Source of the DNA: Metaruminococcus_A gallistercoris
Lineage (GTDB): Bacteria; Bacillota; Clostridia; Oscillospirales; Ruminococcaceae
NCBI GenBank assembly: GCA_904394975.1
Contig: CAJFNQ010000012.1
Location: 1-12,935 of the forward strand
Reading direction: 5' to 3'
Length of the DNA: 12,935 nt
Of this stretch, positions 6,859 through 12,935 are shown piece by piece. The notes under the pieces are model-generated. The model worked only from the letters and a program-made list of their open reading frames with translations. It was not told the DNA's origin and ran no database searches. The first letter of the stretch is position 1; each line of letters starts with the position of its first letter. A program made the position numbers and the translations under genes.

Positions 6859-6887
6859 ACTTTAATTCATGTTGTTGATCATGTCAA
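6859..6887 (-). promoter_or_regulatory. Sigma-A-type promoter for the ADP-ribosylglycohydrolase-family gene
   Basis: On the minus strand a perfect TTGACA (6887-6882) is followed after exactly 17 bases by TAAAGT (6864-6859, 4/6 match to TATAAT). A start near 6852 would give a leader of about 27 bases that includes the AGGAGGG ribosome site at 6838-6832. Confidence 0.7.
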
Positions 6888-6948
6888 TGAAATCCTGTTT
6901 CGGTTTTACTCTGTTTGTAAATGGATGATTGCGAAAATAGGAAAAAGC

Positions 6949-7005
6949 AAAAATTCCCCATAACACAAAGCGCCCCGTGGAATCGGAGCGCTTTGTGTTA
7001 TGGGG
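6949..7005 (-). terminator. Long-stem terminator after spo0A
   Basis: Arms 6956-6973 and 6988-7005 form 18 uninterrupted pairs (CCCCATAACACAAAGCGC with its complement). A 14-base apical region can add CCG/CGG pairs. On the minus strand the stem is followed by AATTTTT (6955-6949). It starts 32 bases past the spo0A stop. The stem is longer than typical terminators and is also followed by five T on the plus strand (7012-7016). Confidence 0.85.
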
Positions 7006-7037
7006 AGAGTATTTTTAACAAGGCAGAAGGGTGTGAT

Positions 7038-7808
7038 TTATCCTCCTACATGGGCAGTTTTCAGCTGTAAACGCAATTTGTCAGCAATCATGGCAATGAA
7101 TTCCGAATTGGTCGGCTTGCCGCGGCTGTTGTGAATGGTATAACCAAAGTAAGCGTTGAGTGTATCGACATCGCCGCGGTCCCACGCTACTTCAATTGCG
7201 TGACGGATGGCGCGTTCCACTCTGGAGGAGGTCGTGTTAAATGTCTTCGCTACGGTTGGATACAGTAACTTGGTTACGGAATTGATCATTTCCGGGTCTT
7301 CAATCGAAAGCCGGATGGACTCTCTTAAATAATGATATCCTTTGATGTGCGCCGGAACGCCGATTTGATGAATGATTTCAGTGATCATGACTTCAAGATC
7401 GGTCCCGTTTGTTTTAGAAACGGATTCAGCAGGAAGATGGAATTCGCTGAGCGCGACTACGCGGTCAATCAGATCACTGAGGTCGAATGGTTTCAACATA
7501 AAATAAGCCGCTCCGCAGCTCATCAGTTCGCTCTGAAGGAATGAACTGTCATATGCGGTGGTGATGATGAATGCCGGGCGTTTGGGTGAATCTTTGAACA
7601 GTTTGATGAGTTTGATGGCGTCCATCTGTTGCATCAATGCGTCGATGATGACAACGCTTGGGTTTTCTGTGAGGATCGCTTCATATATAATCTGCCCGTT
7701 TTTGGGCTCGGTTAAGACATCAAACCCTTTTTCGCGCAGCATGTCGGCACATATTTTCCCATATTCCACAGATTCGTCACCAATGATGATTTTACGTTTA
7801 TTTACCAC
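7038..7808 (-). CDS. spo0A: Stage 0 sporulation master regulator Spo0A
   Basis: The 256-residue response regulator controls entry into sporulation by binding 0A boxes after phosphorylation. The receiver domain (about 1-125) has acidic pocket residues D11 and E12, phospho-acceptor D56 in VVIIDALM, T84 and K106 in FMLKPF, at the same numbers as the Bacillus subtilis acceptor, Thr and Lys. The C-terminal Spo0A DNA-binding domain (about 137-253) shows IGVPAHIKGYHYLR, LLYPTVAKTFNTTSSRVERA and AIEVAWDRG. The start is GTG at 7808, supported by AAGGAGG seven bases upstream; no ATG fits. It lies 159 bases downstream of spoIVB in the same direction, the order found across endospore formers. It has its own likely promoter (7844-7872), and no terminator is seen after spoIVB, so read-through is possible. 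No 0A box was found in the spacer. Confidence 0.97.
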   Translation of the reverse strand: MVNKRKIIIGDESVEYGKICADMLREKGFDVLTEPKNGQIIYEAILTENPSVVIIDALMQQMDAIKLIKLFKDSPKRPAFIITTAYDSSFLQSELMSCGAAYFMLKPFDLSDLIDRVVALSEFHLPAESVSKTNGTDLEVMITEIIHQIGVPAHIKGYHYLRESIRLSIEDPEMINSVTKLLYPTVAKTFNTTSSRVERAIRHAIEVAWDRGDVDTLNAYFGYTIHNSRGKPTNSEFIAMIADKLRLQLKTAHVGG

Positions 7809-7843
7809 GACTGCTCCTCCTTGTCAGGTTCTTTCATGTCACA

Positions 7844-7872
7844 ATATTACCATATATTGGAAAATAACGCAA
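7844..7872 (-). promoter_or_regulatory. Likely spo0A promoter
   Basis: On the minus strand TTGCGT (7872-7867) is followed after 17 bases by TAATAT (7849-7844), preceded by TGG as in extended -10 promoters. It lies 36 bases before the GTG start of spo0A. The -35 match is weak (3/6), and I could not make out a sigma-H site. Confidence 0.45.
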
Positions 7873-7967
7873 GTACTTTTTTACATTTTTTTCCAAATAT
7901 GCGTAAATGTAGTTCTTTCCGGCAGTTTTACTTCAAAATATTGGGCTTGTGCTCAAACCGACACCGA

Positions 7968-9203
7968 TCAGGAGGCATTCTGAAGGATGGAAACGTTTTG
8001 GTACATATTTTCTGCGAAAATGGCATATCCACGAGTCGGATCGTTTACAAAAACATGGGTGACGGCGCCAACCAGTTTTCCATTTTGCAGGATGGGGCTT
8101 CCGCTCATTCCCTGTACAATTCCTCCGCACAGTTCCAGCAGTTCAGGGTCTGTAATACGAATCACCATATTTTTGGTCGGGCTGTTTTCAAATAGATTAA
8201 ACTTTTCGATTTCAATTTCATATTCTTTCGGCGTGCTTCCGTTGATTGTTGTCAGAATGGTGGCTTTGCCTGTCTGAATCTCCTGCTTGAGTCCCATAGG
8301 GACCAAACGGTCGTAGTATGGCGCTTCATACATAGTGCCAAATACGCCGGAATCGTTGTTTACCGTAATTGTACCACAACTTTCATTTGAAACAAAGCTG
8401 CCGCGCAGCTCTCCTGGGGTGCCAACCGTTCCTTTTACAATGTCGTGGATCTTTACATTGACTACATCGCCTTTTAGAACAGGAAGTACTTCACCGGTGT
8501 CCACATCGGAAATGGCGTGTCCCAGTCCGCCGAACGCACCGGTTTGCGGGTCGTAAAAGCTGACGGTGCCAATTCCAGCGGAACTGTCCCGTACCCAAAG
8601 CCCGGCTTTGTAGGTGTTGTCGATAGAGGAAAGGGCAGGTGTTAGGGGAAGGGTCAGGTTTTTACCGTCCCGTTGAAGTTCTACTGATACCGTTTCACCC
8701 TTGCTGGAGGAGATCGCTTTTGCGACATCATCGTTGGAAGAGACTTCTACGCCATTGATTTTATAAATGATATCGCCGGTCTGAATGTTAGCCTGTTTTC
8801 CGGGATTGACTGTGCCGTCTGCCGTGGTAATATCGTTTAATCCAACTACAATGACCCCGTCCGTCAGAATTTTCACGCCGAACGGTGTGCCGCAGGGCGC
8901 GAGCATGATTTCAGGAACCGTGTCAACTGTTGCGGTTTTAATAGGGATGATGCCGAACAACGAAAGCCCTACCTGCTGGCTGACGGGAGTGGTGTCTGTC
9001 CCTGCCTGAGCGGCGGCATCTTCCTCGTAAGAAGTATTTACCTGAATTCCGAACATGGACGAGATAGAGAAGGTTTCGCCCTCAACGTTATAGTAATGGT
9101 CCGGCGCCGCCAGATTGATGTAGGCCGTCAGCCCCAACAGCACCATTGAAACAGCGCCAACAACTGCTGTCGCCGCATGAATGATTGTTCTGATCCGTTT
9201 CAT
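7968..9203 (-). CDS. spoIVB: SpoIVB signalling serine protease (PDZ, family S55)
   Basis: The 411-residue protein is the forespore-made protease that crosses to the intermembrane space and triggers pro-sigma-K processing. A single membrane segment at about 10-32 acts as signal anchor. A PDZ domain follows at about 95-185, with TGDIIYKINGVEV (142-154). The S55 peptidase domain holds H229 in GGLGHAISD, D352 and S367 in IVQGMSGSPI; the 15-residue D-to-S spacing equals that of B. subtilis D363-S378. The tail GAVTHVFVNDPTRGYAIF is typical. In many Clostridia the protein is kept although the SpoIVFA partner may be missing, so its local target is uncertain. Start ATG 9203 has only a weak GGTAAACGGAT upstream. 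The gene is divergent from the oxidoreductase operon and upstream of spo0A. A clear sigma-G promoter could not be identified in 9204-9300. Confidence 0.96.
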   Translation of the reverse strand: MKRIRTIIHAATAVVGAVSMVLLGLTAYINLAAPDHYYNVEGETFSISSMFGIQVNTSYEEDAAAQAGTDTTPVSQQVGLSLFGIIPIKTATVDTVPEIMLAPCGTPFGVKILTDGVIVVGLNDITTADGTVNPGKQANIQTGDIIYKINGVEVSSNDDVAKAISSSKGETVSVELQRDGKNLTLPLTPALSSIDNTYKAGLWVRDSSAGIGTVSFYDPQTGAFGGLGHAISDVDTGEVLPVLKGDVVNVKIHDIVKGTVGTPGELRGSFVSNESCGTITVNNDSGVFGTMYEAPYYDRLVPMGLKQEIQTGKATILTTINGSTPKEYEIEIEKFNLFENSPTKNMVIRITDPELLELCGGIVQGMSGSPILQNGKLVGAVTHVFVNDPTRGYAIFAENMYQNVSILQNAS

Positions 9204-9220
9204 ATCCGTTTACCGAAAAC

Positions 9221-9249
9221 AAAATTGTTCCCTTTCATTTAAAATTGTT
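9221..9249. repeat. Nine-base direct repeat, 20-base period, upstream of spoIVB
   Basis: AAAATTGTT occurs at 9221-9229 and again at 9241-9249, starts 20 bases apart, close to two helical turns. The left copy sits in a small palindrome AACAA-AA-TTGTT (9218-9229). It lies between spoIVB and its probable promoter region. Could be a paired binding site or chance in AT-rich DNA. Confidence 0.35.
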
Positions 9250-9337
9250 ACAGTTATACTATTTGCAGATTTTTTGGTTCTATTAGCCGGAAATTTGAAA
9301 AGTCGTGAAAGATTGACAAGATTCCTGAAATAACCAT

Positions 9338-9366
9338 TTGTAATCGTTTGTTTCCTGTGCTATAAT
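9338..9366 (+). promoter_or_regulatory. Sigma-A-type promoter of the 2-oxoacid:ferredoxin oxidoreductase operon
   Basis: TTGTAA (9338-9343, 4/6) is followed after 17 bases by a perfect TATAAT (9361-9366) with an upstream TG (extended -10). Predicted start is near 9373, leaving a leader of about 108 bases before the ATG at 9481. Confidence 0.75.
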
Positions 9367-9385
9367 AAATTGGTATAAATCAATT

Positions 9386-9404
9386 AGCAAAAAGCGCTTT
9401 TGCT
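9386..9404 (+). promoter_or_regulatory. Palindrome/hairpin in the operon leader
   Basis: AGCAAAA (9386-9392) pairs with TTTTGCT (9398-9404) around AGCGC. The core AAAGCGCTTT (9391-9400) is itself a perfect ten-base palindrome with the central CG of LacI/CcpA-type operators. It starts about 13 bases after the predicted transcription start, so it could be an operator acting as a roadblock or a small RNA hairpin. It has no T-run, so it is not a terminator. Confidence 0.4.
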
Positions 9405-9480
9405 CATTAGAAAGTGCCTGCTAAAAACAAGAATTTCAGCAGATGCTCTGATGAAAGTATTTGCTGTTCGGAGTCGTTAC

Positions 9481-10161
9481 ATGAGCTTGAATTTCAAAAA
9501 AGTTACCGTTATCACCGGGCATTATGGCTGTGGTAAAACAAACCTGGCTGTCAATTTGGCTTTGTTTTTCGCAAAACAGGGTGAACCTGTCACGGTGATC
9601 GATCTTGATATTGTAAACCCATATTATCGTACGAACGATTTTAAAGATTTGTTTGATGAATATGGTATTCATACGCTGGCGCCCAACTTTGCGTCGACTA
9701 ATCTGGATGTACCGTCTCTGCCCGGGAGCATTCAGGGCCTTCTGCGGACGGGAAACGGCGGCAGGATTATTATGGATGTCGGCGGTGATGACGCCGGTGC
9801 GGTTGCCCTTGGCCAGTACAGCCGTCTCATTATGTCGCAGGATTATGAAATGCTTTATCTGTTTAACCCTTACCGGCTGCTGACCGCAACGCCGGAGGAA
9901 GCGGCCGCCGTAATGCGTGAGGTGGAATACGCTTCCCGCATGCGGGTGACAGGGCTTGTCAATACAGCAAACCTCGGGCCATGCACAACAAAAGAAACGG
10001 TTGCCGAAAGTCTTTTGTATGGGGAGAAGCTCTCTGAGCTGACAGGACTTCCGGTTCGTTTTCTCGCTTGTGCGCCTGAAAATATACCAGATACGACAAA
10101 ACTTGACTGTTTTCCGGTTGAGGTTTATGTCAACGCTGCAAAAACAGAACAGGAGGGATAA
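9481..10161 (+). CDS. P-loop ATPase (ParA/MinD/CobB-like superfamily) heading the oxidoreductase operon
   Basis: The 226-residue protein has a Walker A GHYGCGKT (13-20), a switch-like DLDIVNPYYRT (41-51), a Walker B IIMDVGGDD (96-104) and NTANLG (161-166), the order expected for SIMIBI-class ATPases. Unlike ParA and MinD it lacks the signature Lys of KGGxGKT, with His-Tyr in that place, so classical ParA-type dimer chemistry is doubtful. There is no membrane segment or DNA-binding domain. The next gene starts two bases after its stop, with its ribosome site AGGAGGG inside this gene, so it is translated together with the oxidoreductase subunits. A role in cluster or cofactor loading, or in regulation of the enzyme, is possible but only inferred. 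ATG 9481 is chosen because CGGAG lies seven bases upstream; ATG 9451 and TTG 9400 in the same frame have no ribosome site. Confidence 0.85.
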   Translation: MSLNFKKVTVITGHYGCGKTNLAVNLALFFAKQGEPVTVIDLDIVNPYYRTNDFKDLFDEYGIHTLAPNFASTNLDVPSLPGSIQGLLRTGNGGRIIMDVGGDDAGAVALGQYSRLIMSQDYEMLYLFNPYRLLTATPEEAAAVMREVEYASRMRVTGLVNTANLGPCTTKETVAESLLYGEKLSELTGLPVRFLACAPENIPDTTKLDCFPVEVYVNAAKTEQEG

Positions 10162-10162
10162 T

Positions 10163-10369
10163 ATGGCAAAAACAACGATTGCCGTCGACCGTTGCAAGGG
10201 ATGCGGCCTTTGTACCACAGTCTGCCCGAAGAAGATCATTGAACTGTCTAAAACAACGCTCAATGCAAAAGGGTATACGCCGGCTGAGATCGTGGATATG
10301 TCTGCGTGTATTGGATGCGCGATGTGCGCGACCATCTGCCCGGACTGCGCGATTACCGTAGAAAAATAA
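10163..10369 (+). CDS. Ferredoxin subunit (delta) of 2-oxoacid:ferredoxin oxidoreductase
   Basis: This 68-residue protein has two CxxCxxCxxxCP motifs, C11-C14-C17-C21 and C49-C52-C55-C59, each set crossing over to hold one of two [4Fe-4S] clusters. An extra Cys is at 62. It matches the small delta subunit (VorD/KorD type) that passes electrons from the TPP site to external ferredoxin. The ATG lies one base after the TAA of the ATPase, with AGGAGGG at 10151-10157. The following alpha-subunit gene is 57 bases downstream, the largest gap inside the operon, and includes a small GATCG/CGATC hairpin (10392-10405). Confidence 0.93.
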   Translation: MAKTTIAVDRCKGCGLCTTVCPKKIIELSKTTLNAKGYTPAEIVDMSACIGCAMCATICPDCAITVEK

Positions 10370-10391
10370 TCAAACCGAATATATTTTGTAG

Positions 10392-10405
10392 GATCGGTCT
10401 CGATC
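10392..10405 (+). other. Small hairpin between delta- and alpha-subunit genes
   Basis: GATCG (10392-10396) and CGATC (10401-10405) flank GTCT. Five pairs, no T-run. It could stabilise or mark an RNA processing point between the ferredoxin and alpha-subunit parts of the transcript, or be chance. Confidence 0.2.
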
Positions 10406-10426
10406 ATACATGGATTGGAGGCAATT

Positions 10427-11494
10427 ATGTCACAGCAATATATGATGAAAGGAAACGAAGCGCTTGCTGAAGCGGCGATCCGCGCGGGCTGCCGGTACTT
10501 TTTCGGGTACCCCATCACCCCGCAGACCGAGCTTTCTGCTTACATGGCAAAGCGTATGCCGAAAATCGGAGGAACCTTTTTGCAGGCGGAATCCGAAGTA
10601 GCGGCAATCAATATGGTGCTCGGTGCGTCTTCCGCAGGCGCAAGAGTCATGACCTCTTCTTCCTCCCCGGGAATCAGTTTGAAAACAGAGGGTATTTCCT
10701 ACATAGCGGGTTCCGACCTGCCTTGCCTGATTGTTAACGTTCAGCGCGGCGGCCCGGGCCTCGGCGGCATTCAGCCGTCCCAGTCGGACTATTTCCAGGC
10801 GACGAAAGCTCCGGGTCACGGCGATCTCCATGTTATGGTATTTGCACCTGCAAGCATTCAGGAGATTGTTGACCTTGCCGGTCGTGCGTTTGACCGTGCG
10901 GATCAGTACCGTGTTCCGGCTATGCTGCTGGCAGACGGTGCGCTGGGTCAGATGATGGAGCCGGTTTCCTTCCCGGATGAAGAAAAAGAAGTTTCACTTC
11001 CGGAAAAACCGTGGGCTGCTACCGGTACCGGCGGAAAACGCAAACCGAATATCATCAATTCACTCTTCCTCCAGCCGAATGTGCTTGAGCAGAGCGTTCG
11101 TTCCCGGTTTGAGCGGTATGCGCAGATCGAGAAAAACGAAGTGCTTTATGAAGACTATATGACTGAGGATGCAGACGTTATCCTGGTTGCATACGGCGTT
11201 ACCTCCCGTATTTGTAAAACATCCATTAAGGAAGCGCGCGCGCAGGGAATTAAAGTGGGCATGATTCGCCCGATTACCCTTTGGCCGTTCCCAACGGATA
11301 TCATTGCCAAGAGAGCGGCAAGCTGCAAAGCATTCCTCTCGGTTGAAATGAGCATGGGCCAGATGGTGCAGGATGTGCGCCTTGCGGTCAACGGCGCTTG
11401 CCCGGTTCACTTCTTCGGGCATACCGGCGGTGTTATCCCGACTCCGAACGAAGTTTTCGAAGAGATCAAAGCAATTGCAGGAGGTGAGCGGTAA
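10427..11494 (+). CDS. vorB: 2-oxoacid:ferredoxin oxidoreductase alpha subunit (VorB type)
   Basis: The 355-residue subunit belongs with the beta, gamma and delta subunits to an enzyme that oxidatively decarboxylates a 2-oxoacid to acyl-CoA and reduces ferredoxin. The N-terminal pyrimidine-type domain starts with the family motif GYPITPQTE (27-35), followed by QAESEVAAINMVLGASSAG, with the conserved Glu contacting TPP, and SSPGISLKTEGISY. The C-terminal half (VLYEDYMTEDADVILVAYG onward) is the transketolase-C-like domain. Sequence is closest, in my reading, to 2-oxoisovalerate (branched-chain) VorB proteins, but 2-oxoglutarate KorA enzymes have the same architecture and the substrate cannot be settled here. 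ATG 10427 is supported by GGAGG five bases upstream; an in-frame TTG at 10415 overlaps that ribosome site. Its TAA overlaps the ATG of the next gene by one base. Confidence 0.92.
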   Translation: MSQQYMMKGNEALAEAAIRAGCRYFFGYPITPQTELSAYMAKRMPKIGGTFLQAESEVAAINMVLGASSAGARVMTSSSSPGISLKTEGISYIAGSDLPCLIVNVQRGGPGLGGIQPSQSDYFQATKAPGHGDLHVMVFAPASIQEIVDLAGRAFDRADQYRVPAMLLADGALGQMMEPVSFPDEEKEVSLPEKPWAATGTGGKRKPNIINSLFLQPNVLEQSVRSRFERYAQIEKNEVLYEDYMTEDADVILVAYGVTSRICKTSIKEARAQGIKVGMIRPITLWPFPTDIIAKRAASCKAFLSVEMSMGQMVQDVRLAVNGACPVHFFGHTGGVIPTPNEVFEEIKAIAGGER

Positions 11495-12249
11495 TGGCAA
11501 TCGTATTTGAAAAAACAAAAGGCCTTACCGATGTTGCGACCCATTACTGCCCGGGCTGCGGACACGGTATTGTCCACCGTCTGGTGGCAGAATCGCTGGT
11601 CGAACTGGATGTACTGGAAAAAACAGTCGGTGTTTGCCCGGTTGGATGTTCGGTTATGGCGTATGACTATTTTAACTGTGACTTTATTGAGGCGCCGCAC
11701 GGCAGAGCGCCTGCGGTTGCGACCGGCGCAAAACGCGTGCTTGGCAACGATCATGTTGTGTTTACCTATCAGGGTGACGGCGACTTGGCGGCAATCGGTA
11801 CTGCAGAAACAGTACATGCGGCAACCAGAGGTGAAAACATCACCGTTATTTTCATCAACAACGCGATTTACGGCATGACTGGTGGTCAGATGGCTCCGAC
11901 CACCCTGCCGGGGCAGGTCACTCAGACCACTCCGTACGGCCGTGACGTAAATACAGCAGGTTACCCGGTGCGTGTCTGTGAGATGCTTTCCACCCTTTCG
12001 GGCGTTGTGTATGCGGAACGTGTTACCATTGATTCGGTCCCGCACATTCGTCAGGCAAAAGCGGCGATCAAGAAAGCATTCCAGAACCAGATCGACGGAA
12101 AGGGGTTCTCTATCGTAGAAGTTGTTTCCAACTGCCCGACCAACTGGGGCTTCAGCCCGGCGGATTCCATGCAGTGGCTGCGTGACAACATGCTGCCGTA
12201 TTATCCCCTCGGCGTATATAAAGACAGTGACAAAAAGGGGGATGCGTAA
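11494..12249 (+). CDS. 2-oxoacid:ferredoxin oxidoreductase beta subunit (TPP-binding)
   Basis: The 251-residue subunit binds thiamine pyrophosphate and the proximal cluster. It shows YCPGCGHG at 18-25, the TPP-magnesium motif GDGDLAAIGTAE (94-105) ending in NNAIYGMTGGQ (122-132), and a late SNCPTNWG. By comparison with related enzymes, C19, C22, C52 and C214 are the likely [4Fe-4S] ligands; C48 in GVCPVGCS is extra. The subunit naming differs between systems (VorA or KorB), so no symbol is given. Start and stop overlap the neighbouring genes by one base (TAATG at both ends), a sign of strict co-translation and equal stoichiometry. The 5' overlap is preceded by AGGTGAG in the alpha-subunit gene. 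Confidence 0.93.
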   Translation: MAIVFEKTKGLTDVATHYCPGCGHGIVHRLVAESLVELDVLEKTVGVCPVGCSVMAYDYFNCDFIEAPHGRAPAVATGAKRVLGNDHVVFTYQGDGDLAAIGTAETVHAATRGENITVIFINNAIYGMTGGQMAPTTLPGQVTQTTPYGRDVNTAGYPVRVCEMLSTLSGVVYAERVTIDSVPHIRQAKAAIKKAFQNQIDGKGFSIVEVVSNCPTNWGFSPADSMQWLRDNMLPYYPLGVYKDSDKKGDA

Positions 12250-12785
12250 TGGATAAGAACATTGTTCTGGCAGGCTTCGGCGGACAGGGTATTCTGTTTG
12301 CGGGAAAGGTGCTTGCTTACACCGGCATGATTGACAAACTGCATGTTTCCTGGCTGCCGTCTTATGGTCCGGAGATGCGTGGCGGTACGGCGAACTGTTC
12401 GGTCTGCATTTCGGAAAATGAGATTGGTTCTCCCCGTGTGCTTAATCCGAACCTGCTTATTGCTATGAACATTCAGTCGTATGATAAATTTATCACTGAA
12501 GTTGTGGACGATGGTATCGCGATCATCAACAGCACGCTCATCAACAAGCGCTGCGACAGCGATAAAATCCATTGTGTCTATATTCCGGCGACCGAGATGG
12601 CCAACGAGAATTCCCTTCAGGGATTGGCCAATATCATCTGCCTTGGCGCGTTGCTTAAGCATTCGCAGCTGACCAGCTACGAAACCATGGAAGAGGCAAT
12701 TAAGAAATGTGTTCCGGCTTCCAAAGCGCATCTGTTGGATGCGAACTTAAAAGCACTTAAGCTGGGTTACGATTTTGTCGGTTAA
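12249..12785 (+). CDS. 2-oxoacid:ferredoxin oxidoreductase gamma subunit
   Basis: This 178-residue protein is the gamma subunit, which binds CoA and completes the active site. It has the N-terminal GFGGQGILFAGK (9-20) and SWLPSYGPEMRGGTANCSV (34-52), both strongly conserved in VorC/KorC-type subunits. Its ATG overlaps the beta-subunit TAA by one base, with AAAGGGG just upstream. It is the last gene of the operon: TAA at 12783-12785, followed by a hairpin at 12850-12879. Length is normal and no defects are seen. Confidence 0.94.
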   Translation: MDKNIVLAGFGGQGILFAGKVLAYTGMIDKLHVSWLPSYGPEMRGGTANCSVCISENEIGSPRVLNPNLLIAMNIQSYDKFITEVVDDGIAIINSTLINKRCDSDKIHCVYIPATEMANENSLQGLANIICLGALLKHSQLTSYETMEEAIKKCVPASKAHLLDANLKALKLGYDFVG

Positions 12786-12849
12786 CAGGTATAAAAAAGG
12801 ACGGCGTGTTTAGGCAGTGTCCCATAAGGAAGTAAAAAGAAATTTGGTT

Positions 12850-12879
12850 GGAACCGGCGTGTCAGGTCACGCCGGTTCC
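12850..12879 (+). terminator. Strong GC-rich hairpin after the oxidoreductase operon
   Basis: A perfect twelve-pair stem, GGAACCGGCGTG with CACGCCGGTTCC, loop TCAGGT, lies 65 bases past the last stop. The T-run is poor (GATTCGTTT), so it may be a weak terminator, a 3'-end stabiliser or part of a repeat. The rest of 12786-12935 holds no gene I can support. Confidence 0.5.
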
Positions 12880-12935
12880 GATTCGTTTAGGGACTCCCTT
12901 CCAATCTTCAAAGGGATGCGGATTTGCCCCACATA

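Noticed and set aside
7809..7967. 0A box or sigma-H promoter upstream of spo0A
   Set aside because: No TGTCGAA-like or sigma-H consensus could be matched by eye; only a sigma-A-like site was kept.
9313..9318. Perfect TTGACA upstream of the OFOR operon
   Set aside because: No -10 box at 16-18 bases; the TTGTAA/TATAAT pair at 9338-9366 fits far better.
9400..9480. Earlier in-frame starts (TTG 9400, ATG 9451) for the P-loop ATPase, and a two-codon ATG-CTC-TGA at 9443
   Set aside because: None has a ribosome site; TTG 9400 lies inside the leader palindrome, and conserved sequence begins only after ATG 9481.
9436..10518. A 360-codon minus-strand frame
   Set aside because: Antisense to the P-loop ATPase and ferredoxin genes with intact motifs; no credible ribosome site or family signature.
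11407..12045. A 212-codon minus-strand frame
   Set aside because: Antisense to the alpha and beta oxidoreductase subunits, whose motifs and overlapping junctions are unambiguous.
1..12935. CRISPR array, tRNA, rRNA, toxin-antitoxin or phage-defence genes
   Set aside because: No regularly spaced repeats, cloverleaf-like sequence or defence-family motifs were seen on either strand.

Overview
The window looks like chromosome from a spore-forming, anaerobic member of the Clostridia, perhaps a gut Oscillospirales/Ruminococcaceae-type organism. Spo0A and SpoIVB sit in the usual spoIVB-spo0A order, a four-subunit 2-oxoacid:ferredoxin oxidoreductase points to ferredoxin-based fermentation, and strong AGGAGG ribosome sites precede most genes. 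Genus cannot be fixed from the sequence alone.

Layout. (1) 1-294: 3' end of a sortase-anchored surface protein. (2) 325-2453, plus strand: a hairpin and T-run that also contains the ribosome site of the next gene, then a chimeric frame joining a TnpV transposon protein to the C-terminal part of a phytoene-dehydrogenase-like flavoprotein, then a tightly coupled flavin/2Fe-2S reductase. (3) 2521-6887, minus strand: a carbohydrate-type block with an ADP-ribosylglycohydrolase-fold protein (own promoter, LacI/CcpA-like operator, terminator), a 5'-truncated DUF4838 protein and a GH123-like DUF4091 protein. (4) 6949-9203, minus strand: spoIVB then spo0A, ended by a long hairpin. (5) 9338-12785, plus strand and divergent from spoIVB: a promoter and a five-gene operon with a P-loop ATPase, an 8Fe-type ferredoxin subunit, and the alpha, TPP-binding beta and gamma subunits of a VorB-type 2-oxoacid:ferredoxin oxidoreductase. 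The window ends in about 150 bases holding a strong GC-rich hairpin.

How the genes work together. The oxidoreductase operon would convert branched-chain (or other) 2-oxoacids to acyl-CoA while reducing ferredoxin; the ATPase at its head has no assigned role and is the most reproducible-looking unknown. The minus-strand carbohydrate block probably acts on imported oligosaccharides, since its intact proteins lack signal peptides. The most unusual local event is the in-frame TnpV-flavoprotein fusion, which appears to have removed the FAD-binding half of an oxidoreductase while keeping its downstream partner gene translationally coupled. I found no CRISPR array, tRNA, rRNA or convincing new defence system.
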